In this document: piece by piece, positions 33,899 to 45,370 of the stretch
Layout: each line of letters starts with the position of its first letter
Numbering within the stretch: position 1 is the first letter of the stretch
From: Triglochin maritima
Lineage: Eukaryota > Streptophyta > Magnoliopsida > Alismatales > Juncaginaceae
DNA: 64,000 bases
Assembly (NCBI GenBank): GCA_963682175.1
Contig: OY821787.1
Span: forward strand, 24,158,501 to 24,222,500
Direction: 5' to 3'
Position numbers and translations under genes: made by a program
The notes under the pieces: generated by a model
The model's input: only the letters and a program-made list of their open reading frames with translations
Told to the model about the DNA's origin: nothing
Databases searched by the model: none

Positions 33899-35011
33899 TA
33901 GGGATGATAATGGTTATCCAGAATCGGTTAAATCGAACCAGATTAGATGATACCGAATCGAAATCGAACCGGGATAAAACGAATACGGGTCGGATCTGGA
34001 TATTCATTTTCAGAACAAATCTCGTTCCAGTTCGGATTCGGTTCTCACCACTGTAACCGGATCTGATTTATTGTTAAAAAAAGAACTAACCTATAGTCTT
34101 ATACATGTGACTAGCAACTTAGCAAGCATGCCCAAGCCCACAGGCCACAACCCATCACCAAACCACCAAAAACCCTAACAGCTTTCCTTTTCCCTCTTCT
34201 GCCGTATCCATTCCCTCTCCCACAAAAAAAACCTAGTCCCTCTCCCTTCCAATTCCAACCTCTTGGTTGCCGCAGTGCCCCCTCCTCACTCCCACTCCCT
34301 CTCCCAAGTCTTTTTCACGCGGCCTCTTTGGTCTTCTCCACGCGGACCCTATGGTCTTCTCCACGCCTCCTCGGTCTTATCAATGCCCCTCCAGTTTTCT
34401 CCACATGGCACGCTTCTCCGATCTTCTAGGTCTCAAAAAAGACTTCGGTTAGGAAGAGTTGAGTTTGTTTTGGTATATATTCACTTGAAGAGCATTTTTT
34501 TCCTATAACTATTTGGCATTATTTTTATAGGTGTTTTTTTCTTCTCGACTTTGTAATGTTTTGGTAATTTGTGGTTGTATTGATGATGGTTGTAAAAGTT
34601 AGTTAACTAAGGTGGGAAATAGCTGATTTTGTTGTATCGAGTAAGGAAGATGTGATGTTCTAGTTTTCATTTTGCTTTATATTTTTGTTTATCTGAGAAA
34701 AATGATGTTTAGTTGATGGAATGTTTGGCTGATTTGTCGATAGTGATAAAAACTATTAAATGTAAATAATTGTTAGTTTCAAATTAGATGAATGGAGTGG
34801 TAAAATTGTTGTGGAAATGGAAAAAATATACATGTAAATTTAGGAAATTCGGAAGAAAAAAAGATTTTGCAAACTGGATCCGGTTCTGGGTACCCATGTT
34901 GGGAATCGACCCGAATCCGGTTTGGTTCTGGGTCCCAATTTATAATATGGATCTGATTCTGATTCTGATTCTACTGGTACCCGAACAGGAATCGATTTGT
35001 TGCCACCCCTA
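33899..35011. mobile_element. Non-autonomous hAT element (Ac-like ends)
   Basis: Ends TAGGGATGATAATGG (left) and, reading inward on the other strand, TAGGGGTGGCAAC (right), similar to the Ac/Ds terminal inverted repeat (TAGGGATGAAA type). Flanks TTCCTAAG (33891-33898) and TTCCTGAA (35012-35019) match at six of eight bases, fitting the 8-bp target duplication of hAT elements. Subterminal regions are rich in GGATCTGGAT/GATTCTGATTC and CGAATC motifs. No transposase is encoded. A CT-rich block (34150-34450) with small open frames may be captured or host sequence. Confidence 0.65.
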
Positions 35012-35019
35012 TTCCTGAA

Positions 35020-35547
35020 AGTATACACTGTCTGCAATCGGATCAGATCCGACCAACTTGGATCCGACCAGGACTGAACTTCTAAAATCTGATGGATCAT
35101 ATAACAATAAATTAAAATTTCTATGTAAACATATAAAAAATATATATAAATAAATAACTGGGTTTAAACCGGACCCAGACTAACACTCCAGTTTTCCTAT
35201 CCGAATTAGTTTTTCGATTCAGTCTGGTTTTCATGTTCAAACAGGTTTATGTACCCTCTAGCGATTACGCATCCATGAGATTGCATGTTCAAGCCTCACA
35301 GCAAGGAGTTTGGGTTAAATATGCCCCGTGAAAATAGTGTGGGTCACCTCAAATTTGGAACGGTAGCCCACCTATTCCAAAGTGGGAGTGGGTGTTGGGA
35401 AATTCTAGGTCATAAAAAGTCATTGTAGTTTAGTAAAAAGTGGTGGTAAGGGTACCTGGGACTATATATTTGTATTCTTGTACGCACTGAACCACTTGGC
35501 TTTATTTTAATGTAAGGATATATCAAGTAAATTTCCTGATAAACTAA
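35020..35547. other. Unassigned spacer, possible SINE remnant
   Basis: AT-rich. Around 35240-35400 a segment CATGTTCAAGCCTCACAG resembles a tRNA-type B box followed by the body of a plant SINE (TTTGGGTTAAATATGCCCCG). No clear A box or poly(A) tail, so the call is weak. Confidence 0.25.
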
Positions 35548-37479
35548 GGTTGTGTTTGGGTGCAACAAAACTAGGTGTGTTTTTTCCAAAAACACTACTG
35601 TTCATGACCTGGAATTCGAAGGGATTTTTTTGTTTTTCAGAAACGACGTGTTTGGGTTGAAAAAAACGCAACCCAGTTTTGAACGGTCAAATCTCCATGA
35701 AATTACCTTTAAACCCCTTCCCTCCAAATCACTTCCCAATAAAAGTCACCTTTGTTCCAAACAAACCTCCCTCTTCTCCCCACCACTTCTTCATCCTCTT
35801 CCATTTTCGTCCATTTCCCCTGAATCAATAGAAGATGATCCTCTCCAACGACGACATCGGCGCTATCCATGAGCGTCACCCTCTCCTTTGCCTATGTTGG
35901 TTTTACGCTAAACGGGTCTGCGTTGGGACCTCCGCAGGAGTTGCCCAGGTCCACTAGCGGTGCGGGGCACCAGGCGTCGTGGTTAGTTTTTCGATGTGAC
36001 TGGTCTGGCTTTGGTTTTGTTTTGTAGACATTCATTTAGGTGTTTCCTTTAGGTCTTTCGTTTGCTTTGGCTTTTGTTTTTCTGTAACATTAACCTCTTT
36101 GATTGTATGGTTCCAGGGTTCTGGTGGATGTCACTTCTTTCTGTGCGAATTGCCGACACCGTACTCTAATGGCTCCCAAGCCTTGGAAGAGATTAACAAC
36201 AAGTTAGACGCCATCATTTTGTTGTTAGGAGGGAAGGCCCCTGGTCCAACCGCGGGCAAGATTGTCGGGGACAATGGTCTGCAACAAGTTCATAACTTTT
36301 ATGTAATGCTTAAATAATTTGTCATTTCTGTTTTCGATGCACACAATAAAGCCACTTGTTAACATTCCAAATCAAGAATAAAATTATGTTGATTCCTGCA
36401 TCATACAAATATATGTGTTTTGTTCAACCATCTTATGTGAATTGGTTCGTGGCAGTAGTGGTTGTAGAGGTCTTCATCTCTAGAACTTTATGTTTTTGTT
36501 TTATAATTAATCGACAAGGAGTTTTTGAAATGGTACTTGCAACAATAACTCTTTTCCAATGTCAATTTCATCTTCTTTTTGGATGCTAATCCGAACACCA
36601 TTCTAACATCAACATTATTGCCGCCCCCGGGTCCCCTAAAACCCCTGAATCGTCTACTTACTTCCAAGACCATAAGTGTGCAAATTGTGGGGTTATTACA
36701 ATGACTGAGACCACCCTCGTCACTCTTGTCAAGCCCCCCCCCCCCCCCCCCCACAACACCCCTTGTCGACACACCTCCTGGTATGAAAATGAAACTTGAC
36801 CACATGAAAACAGATCTATGAAGTTGCCTCGTTCAGTGACATGTGTTTTCTTTTTGGAAAAAAATCATGCGTCCTCTTCGTCCAGTTCGCTTTGTTGGCC
36901 TTCAACGGTAATGTCGTAATGTTACTAGCTAAATGTTGGCCATCCGATCTTACCGTTGGTTGACTATGCTTTCGAGTTGATTGGCAGACAATCGCACAAG
37001 TTGGCTCAAGGGTTGGCACGTCATCTACGCTCAAAAATTGAGAACTTAACTCAGCTGGCCTAATCGCATCCTCTATAAAAAGTTGACATGAAACCAACAT
37101 CCCATTACAATCAGACCAAGCATTGGGCTGAACGGCAGAATGCCCTCCCGTCATCCCTGTTGTAATTGATAAAACAAAGAAATAAACTGTAACAGAGACA
37201 AAAATCTCCATAAAAGGGAATATGTGGTATCCAGAATACCACAATTATTGGTAAATATATTCATGGTAGGAAAACAAATTGAAGTTGTATTGAATGTCAT
37301 AATCAATGTAATACCCACACATAAAATTGCAATTCATACTCGCTCACAATCTACTCTCAGCAATGTCATCTCAAATCCGATCCCTAATTGTAGACATGGG
37401 TGTGTCATCCCGTCCTACGAGATTTGAAGGAACCCATGAATCTGTATTATTAAGGTCTATTAGTTATAGGTTGCTATTT
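35548..37479 (-). mobile_element. Left part of a PIF/Harbinger element
   Basis: GGTTGTGTTTGGGTGC at 35548, preceded by TAA, looks like the terminal repeat and TAA/TTA target site of plant PIF/Harbinger elements. On the minus strand 36816-37244 is open for 142 codons and contains KANWTKRTHDFF, which resembles the Myb/SANT-like protein encoded beside the transposase in this superfamily; the match is short and the frame then breaks. A run of 19 C lies at 36734-36752. The right end of the element was not found. Confidence 0.4.
36734..36752. repeat. Mononucleotide C tract
   Basis: Nineteen consecutive C on the plus strand; an unstable tract whose exact length may be a sequencing or assembly artefact. 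Confidence 0.85.
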
Positions 37480-37943
37480 TTGTTGAGCAGTTCATTATTT
37501 CGTCATTCGATAATAAAGTTATGCAAAGCCATTGCGACAACAACTATTTTCTCCTGGGTCTCCAATTGGAATGGTCCCATCTTCCTCAACATTGCCTACC
37601 TCTTCTTTAGGGCCCCGAACGCTCTTTCTATAATATTCCTTAAGGATGAGTGTATTTTATTGAACATCTCCTCTTGACCACGTGGTTGTGATCTCCGGGA
37701 ATCAGAAATGTGATATCTTGTGTTACAATATGGAGCCAAGAACCCCTTTTGGTTAGCATAACCAGCGTCAACCATGTAGTAATTATCTGACAAGTTTATG
37801 AAAAAATGAAGTTAGGATACCCAATAAAAAAGTCCAATACACTACAAAATGTACAATATTTGTGTACCTTCTGGGGGGAGTGGGAACCTCTGGTTTGGAT
37901 TGTATAATGTGTGACTAAGAATACAACTATCGTGGGCACTACC
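37480..37943 (-). pseudogene. PIF/Harbinger (HARBI1-like) transposase, C-terminal part
   Basis: On the minus strand, starting at the copia junction: SAHDSCILSHTLYNPNQRF, then (37793-37596) DNYYMVDAGYANQKGFLAPY, HSSLRNIIERAFGALKKR, a stop, and AMLRKMGPFQLETQEKIVVV with MALHNFI. This is the second half of the DDE nuclease of plant HARBI1-like transposases: the second catalytic Asp in VDAGY and the Glu in IER are present. The gene is split by the copia element at 37944; the 5' part is at 47498-48110. Stops and frameshifts make it a pseudogene. Confidence 0.8.
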
Positions 37944-40065
37944 TGAAGGGAATGTGTTCTAAAAGTTTTACTTTTAAATGCCAATTATTATGAATTGAAT
38001 GAGAAATCATTTTGTTCCTTGTTTATGTTATTCGTCTTTTAGAAGTGTTAAGGAAGAGGCTCTTGGTCCTTAACCGTAGAGCTCTAAAAGATATTGGTTT
38101 GCATAAAACAAAAGATATTCGCAATCATGGTAATTAACATGGAACATTAATTACCGAGTTAAGATTGTCGTGTTGGTCATAGATCATTGTAGCTCTACAA
38201 GTGAGTGACGACACGGGTATGCAAAAGAGGAAAATATTACTTTTGTATACTGAATAGACCTAATAAGTAAAATATTATAGAAATGTGTTTCTGTGTCATT
38301 AATATTTTACTGTGTCTTTGGTCCTTTGATATGAGACTTATATCTGATCACTTAAGGAATACTTAATTAGATCAGTGTCTTGAACTATCGATCAGTGTAG
38401 TGTAAAGGCATCGGTTGGTTAAGTATAACTTTCGTTGGAGAAGATAGTTAGTCAAAAGATTATCATTGCCCCTCTTAATTGAGTGATGATATTAGTGGGC
38501 CCCTTGATAAAGCAAAGTTATAATGTGCACAATGTGATTTGAGTTAAGTCACATATTTATAACTAGCTTAAAGAGATCAAGAAATGAATACTAATACAAA
38601 GATGACACAATACTACTTTGTGTGTATTCTTAATATCATGAGGCAATGGACGGACATAAGTGGTGCACTCCATCACTAAATGGATCGTGTTTTGGTTCGA
38701 GTGGAATTAAGACATCTAACTAATTGGGAGCTATAATGTGTAGCTAGATACCGCTTATAGCTTGTGATATTAAGCTCTTAATATAACTGCCAACTTAGTT
38801 TAGATCCTCCTATAGGTCACACCGCAAAAACCGTGAAACAAGAAGCTTGATTTTTGGTTCATATGATGTGTCGGGTTTCTTATAGAAAATATGACACATG
38901 TGGTGAACAAGTAAAATCAATTATGTTGTATATAAACATAATTAGAATCATGATAAATTCATATGAGATGCATATATTATGGGGTGCAATAATTTATTGT
39001 TGCATAGGATAATACATTGCATAAGTTGTGAATTTGCTAAAACCCCTTAAGTTCAAATTTTGTTGGAAATAAATCCAAAATTTGAAATAGGCAAAATCGG
39101 GTAAAAGTTCGGTAATCCGTTGAGGTTCGGTCGACCGAAGGATCTATGGATCGGTCAACCGAACGTGGAACGGATAATCGTAATTGATTGACCGAACTTG
39201 ACCAAAGTGCCTGGAGCTTTGGTACGGTGTACCGAACCAGAAACGGTCGACCGAACAATGTCAAGTTCCGATATTTTCGGTTAACCGAATAGCACTCGGT
39301 CTTGGACGAGAATTGGTCCGATCGGTTAAGGAGAATTTTTCTCCTTAAGATTCGGTCATCCGTCACGTACTCGGTTAAACGATCGTGACAAATTCGGTTA
39401 ACCGAGTGGGACTCGGTAAACCGAACAGCGGTCGATTTTCTGCCTTTGATTATTAAGAGATTAATTTGATTGATGGTTGGATTAGCTCCAAACTTGGTCA
39501 AACGTTTTGTGGGTGCATGTAATGCATTAAGGAATTAATTTATGAGAGAAAATGTAAAGAAAAACGTGGCTAAAGAATAGCCATGATTAAGAGTAAGATT
39601 GGAACCTATAAATAGGACCTTATTCTCCCTAATTGGGTTACACAATTCAATAATTATTTTCTCTCTTAATTCACCACAAAAACCCACGAAAATTCTCTTA
39701 GTTTTCTAAGTCTTTGGAAGGAGAAATCTCAGAGGCTAAGGAAGGGGTTTGTAGCTAGATTCTAAGCTTGTTTGGAGATCGATTGGCTAGCTCCTTTCTC
39801 TCCAACCTTGTTTAGGGTTTCGGTGAACACTCGGAGGCATCCGGCGCGGCGAGAAGCATCCCCAACGTCTCCGAATCTTCAAGAAGTTTTTGAGAACTTC
39901 TAGGTATGAATTTCGGAGCCCTTGTTTGTTTTAATAGAGTTTTGCAACTAGATGTTAAAACAAACCAATGCATGCATGAAATAAATCAAAGAAAATTGTA
40001 ATTGATCCTTATTATACATAAAAATTTCGAAAATATATATGTATAATTAAACATGAAATCCTACA
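37944..40065 (+). repeat. 5' LTR of the young copia element
   Basis: 2122 bp. Palindrome cluster 39128-39434, TATA box TATAAATA 39607-39614, then an untranslated leader part up to ...CCTACA. The 3' half is also found, more diverged, at 52389-53203; the 5' part is found inverted at 15205-16079. Confidence 0.93.
39128..39434. repeat. Cluster of CGGTCGACCG-type palindromes with decayed centres
   Basis: Sites include two exact CGGTCGACCG and several CGGTTAACCG, CGGTCAACCG and CGGTAAACCG. The within-pair distances I can read are 19-24 bp (often 19). The changes sit at the central CpG, as expected from methyl-C deamination on one or both strands. The cluster lies about 170 bp upstream of the TATA box. 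Confidence 0.8.
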
Positions 40066-40066
40066 G

Positions 40067-40080
40067 TGGTATCAGAGCTT
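40067..40080 (+). other. Primer binding site (initiator tRNA-Met)
   Basis: TGGTATCAGAGCTT one base after the 5' LTR end, as in the copia element at 20151. Confidence 0.9.
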
Positions 40081-41557
40081 AGGGTTCAATTTTCTCATGA
40101 TTTATGGCTGTAAACAAATCTAGTTTACCATCTAGGATTTAAACAATTCGTTTTACCGGTTTTTCGGTCTTTAAATGTTTGTTGAAATAATTCTTTATAA
40201 TAATTCGTTTTAAATATTTTGAATGTTTAAAACATGACATATAATTATTAGAATTATGATTTAGACATAAGTCTAACTTACAATAATTTCGTTTTAAGTA
40301 TAAACGATTATTATGTAAGAGAATCAACAAAACCGAAAAACTGCAATTCATCTTTCCATTGGAAATTGGATGAACAGCGGTTCATAATTAATTTGTGAAC
40401 TTTGGATGTATGAAAAATGTTTTTAATGGATGTCAAAATATTTTTCAAAGAATTGTTGAGAATTCTAGATGATTGATAAATTAGATTCTGTAGTTTATAG
40501 CAATTGCGTGCATGGATGCTTGAGTTGCTTTGCAGGATTGTGAGTTTATATGTTCCAAATCAGACACTACAAATGTATGTAATTATTATTATACAGAGGC
40601 TTATGTATGTAAAAGCCATATTCTCTATTTTCTATCTTTAGAATTGCATTTGCATGTGAGAGGTTTTTACATAGGACTTGCACTAGTTTGTTTTTATCGA
40701 ATGTGAGGAGCATGTTTATTTTTCTGTAAAATCTACATCTCCGGTGCAAGAGGAAGTTGCCGAATAGCGCATTGATCGAGGATCGAAGATCAAGGATCAA
40801 AGGGAACATATAAACTCACGCGATATGGATTGTGTGAATGTTTAATTTCTGTTTTTATAATTTCTGCTATGCATGTGATGAATGGTGAATGTTAGGATGT
40901 GTATAAATTTTAATATGCATGATAAACTAAAATTCAAAATCACATGTTGATAAATGAAATTGTCCAACAAAAATTAAGATTAATTTTTCCTTCTTATTTC
41001 ATCCACTAGCAGCCATTGATCGAGGGATACTCTGCTCGCCCTTAGCGGGAGATAGCTCCCTCTATCTTTGGGAATAGTGGGAGATATAAAGGTTGTCTGT
41101 TGTTGTGCCACAATTAAATATATGAGGTGTGTTTCACCCTAGTGAACCCCAAGTATGTTTAGTTGTGAATACAATAGATAAACGTATCTCGTATCAAATG
41201 AAAATAAGTTTTCTTAACATTACCTAGAGCCCTCGCTCGGTTTTGGGAAAAAGTTTTTCTTGCGAGGATAGGTCGTATTCCCTCATAATTAAAACGACAA
41301 GAGTCACAAAAGTTTGAAGATGCTAAATGTTGCTAAAATTCAAAAAGGTTGTGATTAGAAAATGTTTTTCTTACCTTGATGTTGTAATGTATTCGATAGC
41401 CCTTAGCTAGTCTATATTACAATTGATGGGATCTTGGATTACTGCATTTACGGGCAAGATTTTATTTGCAGTATTTACATCATATTCGATATATATATGT
41501 ATGTATGTATTAAAACATAAAATTGGCATTAAAACCTATATAATTTATTTTGTAGAA
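40081..41557 (+). other. Leader region of the young copia element
   Basis: A 1.5-kb AT-rich stretch between the primer site and the gag start, without a convincing reading frame. CATTGATCGAGGGATACTCT near 41013 is also seen in part near 40772 (ATTGATCGAGGATCGAAG). Confidence 0.55.
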
Positions 41558-42529
41558 ATGTCAAATATCCAACCAATTGTGCGATCTATGATCGAAAAGA
41601 ACCCTTTGCAAAATGATGGCTCAAACTTCATGAAATGGCAACTCAATCTCAATATCGTGTTGAGGTTTGAAAAACTATCTCATATTTTGGATGGTGAAAT
41701 CCCAAAATTAAATGAGAAGGCAACCGATAAAGAGAAAGAGGCGATAGCCAAGTGGGAAGACCAAGAGAACCAAGTTCACGGTCTTATACTAGCATCCATA
41801 GGTGACTCGCTTCAAGCGAAATACTTGGATTCAAAACCCAAGAAGACCATGGAGGCTCTAACAAAGATGTTCATGGATAGTGCCCGAAAGGAGCGCTATA
41901 AGACCACCATCGCACTCACAAGGTGTCATATGGTGGAGGGAACATCGGTATCTATGCATTTTCTCACGATGCAAGGATACCTTGAGAAATTGTCGAAGCT
42001 CTCTTCTCCAATGCCAGTGGACATTGCCGAAGATCTAATTCTTGGCTCTCTAGCCCCGTCCTTTAAGGATTTTGTGATGCACTATCATGTGCGTGAAAAA
42101 GGGGTGAGTCTTGAGGAGCTTCACAATGCTCTCAAAACGGCTGAAGTTGATATGGGCAAGAGTAGGGACCATGAGGTCCTTGCTATCCATAAGAAGAGCA
42201 AAAAGATCAACAAAGGTAAAGGCAAATTTACCAAAGATACGTCAATCAAGAGCAAGGGAGTAGGAGGTGCTCATGAGAGTGCCTCAAGGGGGAAATCCTT
42301 CAAATCTCCAACTCCCAACACGGAGTGCTTTCACTGCGGTGAAAAAGGACACATCCGACCTAATTGCCCCAAGTACAAGGAAGACCTTGAAAATGGGATG
42401 ATTGAACGTAGGCGCCCGAGAAACGCCGTAGGTATGTTTGTTATTGAGATAAATTTAATCACCTCTATCCTTGATTTGGTAATGGTTACCGGATCTTGTG
42501 CTCACATAATTTTGATGTGCAGCTATTGA
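41558..42529 (+). CDS. Copia gag polyprotein (nearly intact)
   Basis: Open from ATG 41558 (MSNIQPIVRSMIEKNPLQ) to the stop at 42527-42529. An earlier in-frame ATG at 41423 gives a hydrophobic extension unlike gag, so 41558 is preferred. The first 230 residues form the copia gag (UBN2-type) domain: DGSNFMKWQLNLNIVL, WEDQENQVHGLILASIG, RYKTTIALTRCHMVEG. A basic linker with KKINKGKGKFTK follows, then the zinc knuckle CFHCGEKGHIRPNCP (about 42326-42370). The end runs into the decayed protease. It would bind RNA and form the particle. The only long intact frame of this element. Confidence 0.8.
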   Translation: MSNIQPIVRSMIEKNPLQNDGSNFMKWQLNLNIVLRFEKLSHILDGEIPKLNEKATDKEKEAIAKWEDQENQVHGLILASIGDSLQAKYLDSKPKKTMEALTKMFMDSARKERYKTTIALTRCHMVEGTSVSMHFLTMQGYLEKLSKLSSPMPVDIAEDLILGSLAPSFKDFVMHYHVREKGVSLEELHNALKTAEVDMGKSRDHEVLAIHKKSKKINKGKGKFTKDTSIKSKGVGGAHESASRGKSFKSPTPNTECFHCGEKGHIRPNCPKYKEDLENGMIERRRPRNAVGMFVIEINLITSILDLVMVTGSCAHIILMCSY

Positions 42530-45009
42530 AGGATAGGAAGGAACTCGTTGGGAACGAGATGATATTGAAGATTGGAAATAGTACAAGCATCGCTGTGATT
42601 GTACAAGATTCTATGGAACTTCAATAGTCTAGTGATTTAAATTTATGCTTTGTAGAATGTTTGTTATGTACCTTCGATTAGCAAGAACTATTCTGTATCA
42701 AGTTTTGGATATGGATAAATTTTAATAAATATTTTAATTCTTGCTTGTCTATATCGAAGAATGGAATTTTCTATGCAAATACATTCATATAGAATGTTTT
42801 CTATTTGCTTGAAATAAATAATAAACAAACTCAAACAAACAATAACAAAAGAGAAACTAAGATAACTCACGTGAATGATACAATCTTGTAGCACTATCGG
42901 ATTGGTCAAATAAATGACCAAGAGACCTTTCAAGAAGAAAGGAACGAAAGCGAATAACTAATTGGATATGATACATTCTAATGTATGTGGTCCGATAAGT
43001 ACAAGTGCAAGAGACGGTTTGAGGTACTTCATTTTGTTCACGGACAACTATAGTCATTATGGCTATATTTGTCTAATGGGAAGCAAAAATGAAATCTTTG
43101 ACAAGTTCAAGGAATTCGAGAATGGAGTAGCGAACCAACTCAACAAGAATATCGAGTCTCTATGAAAAGTCGTAGGGGTGAGTGCTTAGAATACCTAATT
43201 TGACTCATTCCTAAAGTAGGAATAGGATATTGCTCGACATGGTTCGATCAATAATAAGTCAATTTAAATTGCCGTTTTACTTTTGGAATTATGCACTACA
43301 AATAATGACAAACTCACTAAATAATGTTCCATCCAAATCCGTGGAGAAAATGGTTTATGAGCTATGGAGTTGAAAGACACCTAAGCTCAACTTTCTCAAG
43401 ATTTGGGGTTGAGAGGTCTACGTCGAGAAATTGATGTCGACCAAACTTCAACCAAAAACGGATTAAGTGCTTCTTTATAGGTTATCCTCGTATGACAAGA
43501 GGATACTACTTTTGATATATCACCTCCAATCGAAAGATTGTAAAGAGAGATATGTTTTTCTGGAATTTCTGGAAAAGAGAGAAAAGTAGTGGGAGTAGAG
43601 TTGAGCTTGAGAAAACTCAAGATACTCTACAAGATCATGATGTGAATATTGCATTCGAGATCATGAAGGCCCAGCCGAGATTCATTTGGTTAGTGGGAGC
43701 ATGAGCGAGAGATCCTTACAAGAAATTGTGAGAGAATCTCAATCATCCTCACCTAGTGTGCGTTCGAGAGTCGAACATGAACCTATTCCTCAAGAAATTG
43801 TGGAAGAAGTTCGAGAGACACAAGAAGAACCAAAAGAACTAAGAAGGTCAATGAGGGAAAGGAAGAAACCCAATAAGTATGTGGGACTTCATGAGATCAT
43901 GGTACTAGATACCAAAGATCCCTCGACCTTCCGAGAAGCAATAGAAAAGACTCCAAACTATGGCTCAAGGCCATAAAATCCGAAATAGAATCCATGTATG
44001 ATAATCGAGTGTATAACTTGATTTGCCTTCCTCAAGAGAAAATGTCATTTAGTATAAATGAACTTTTAGGAGGAAGATGGACATGGATAGTAACTTGACA
44101 ACCTACAAAGCAAGGCTTGTAGCAAAAGTTATACTCAAATTCAAGAAATTGACTTTGATGAAATTTTTGAGAAGTTGCCATATTAAAATCTATTCGGATT
44201 ATGCTCACTATTACCGCATTTCACAATTGTGGGATATGGAAGATGGATATCAAAACGGCGTTCCTTAAACAGGAACTTGGAGGAGGATATGTACATGGTA
44301 CAACCTCAAGGTTTTGATGATCCAAATAGTAGCGAGAAGAAATGCAAGTTTCGAGAATCCATTTGTGGATTGAAACAAGCATCGAGGAGTTGGAACAAAC
44401 GCTTTGACGAAGAGGTGAAGAAAATTCACTTCATTCAAAGTAAAGGAGTACCTTGTATATACAAGGAGATTAGTGGGAGCCATGTAGTACTTCTGATCTT
44501 ATATGTCGATGACATATTGCTCATGAGCAATCATATACCTTAGCATTAGCAAACGAGAAATTTCATTGAAATCGGCATTTCAATGAAAAGAAAAGGATGA
44601 GGCTCAACCTATCTTGAAAATCAAGATACATTGAGATACATCCCGTAGACTCATTGGCTTCAGTCAACGTGCATACATTGACAAGGTCTTTGAAATGTTC
44701 AGGGTGAACAATTCCGATATGGACAATATGCCAATAAGTATGAGTATAGGTGTGCAACTCAAGAAGTCTCAATGTGCTCAATCACACAGACTTGGAGTAC
44801 ATGAAGGTATCCCTTATGCTTTGGCAAAAGGAAGGACCATGTACACAATGACTTGCACAAGACTCAATATCTCGTATGCTCTAAACGTGACAAGTGGTCA
44901 CCAATCCAACGCAAGTCCTAATCGTAGGATTGTGGTCAAGAATATTTTGAAGTACCTTAACCGGACTAAAGATAAGGTTCTTGTTTATGGAAGACAAAGG
45001 AGAAAATAG
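42440..45009 (+). pseudogene. Decayed protease, integrase and RT of the young copia element
   Basis: The protease remnant reads TGSCAHIILMCSY, with the active-site Asp already lost from this frame. The integrase piece HSNVCGPISTSARDGLRYFI (42968-43165) stops at 43165; its D-D-E core is incomplete. From 44090 RT appears in pieces: [47 protein letters not shown] (another frame), SICGLKQASRSWNKRFDEE and LILYVDDILLMSN with catalytic YVDD. 44695-45009 holds the RT end. RNase H is mostly missing. Many frameshifts and stops: this copy cannot supply its own RT or integrase. Confidence 0.8.
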
Positions 45010-45370
45010 CCGAGGGCTGTTTTGATGCAATTCTTATAGGAATTCTAGACAATAAGAGGTTGGAGTGATGATGCGTCATCATTATCGAAGGTGGAGGTAT
45101 GAGCTAGTGTAGTTAGGAGTAATATCACTACAGCTAACTCAACCACCAACGAAAGACAAAATAAATAAATAGGTGGACACAACAGTGGCACAACTGATCC
45201 ATTCAACAAACCTTCATACCAAGCTAAGAGACGAAATATATTTCGAGTCCATGGATCCGAGGGTCCATGTGGATTGGCTTGATAGGTGATTTGGGAAGGT
45301 TACCCTGGTTATTATTGTTTTATGCATTGAGTATGTATGAGAAAGAAAACTTTAATAACAAGTGGGAGAT

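Noticed and set aside
34263..34508. Small protein genes in the CT-rich block of the hAT element
   Set aside because: Overlapping frames of biased composition without recognizable domains; low-complexity CT sequence explains them.
35235..35400. A tRNA gene
   Set aside because: Only a B-box-like sequence is present; no cloverleaf can be made. At most a SINE remnant.
36099..36317. 72-codon frame (ELPTPYSNGSQALEEINNKL) as a gene
   Set aside because: A possible coding remnant, but short, isolated and opposite in strand to the Harbinger genes; no family could be named.
41423..41557. Upstream ATG as the start of the young copia gag
   Set aside because: It adds 45 hydrophobic residues unlike copia gag; the ATG at 41558 starts directly with the conserved gag N-terminus.
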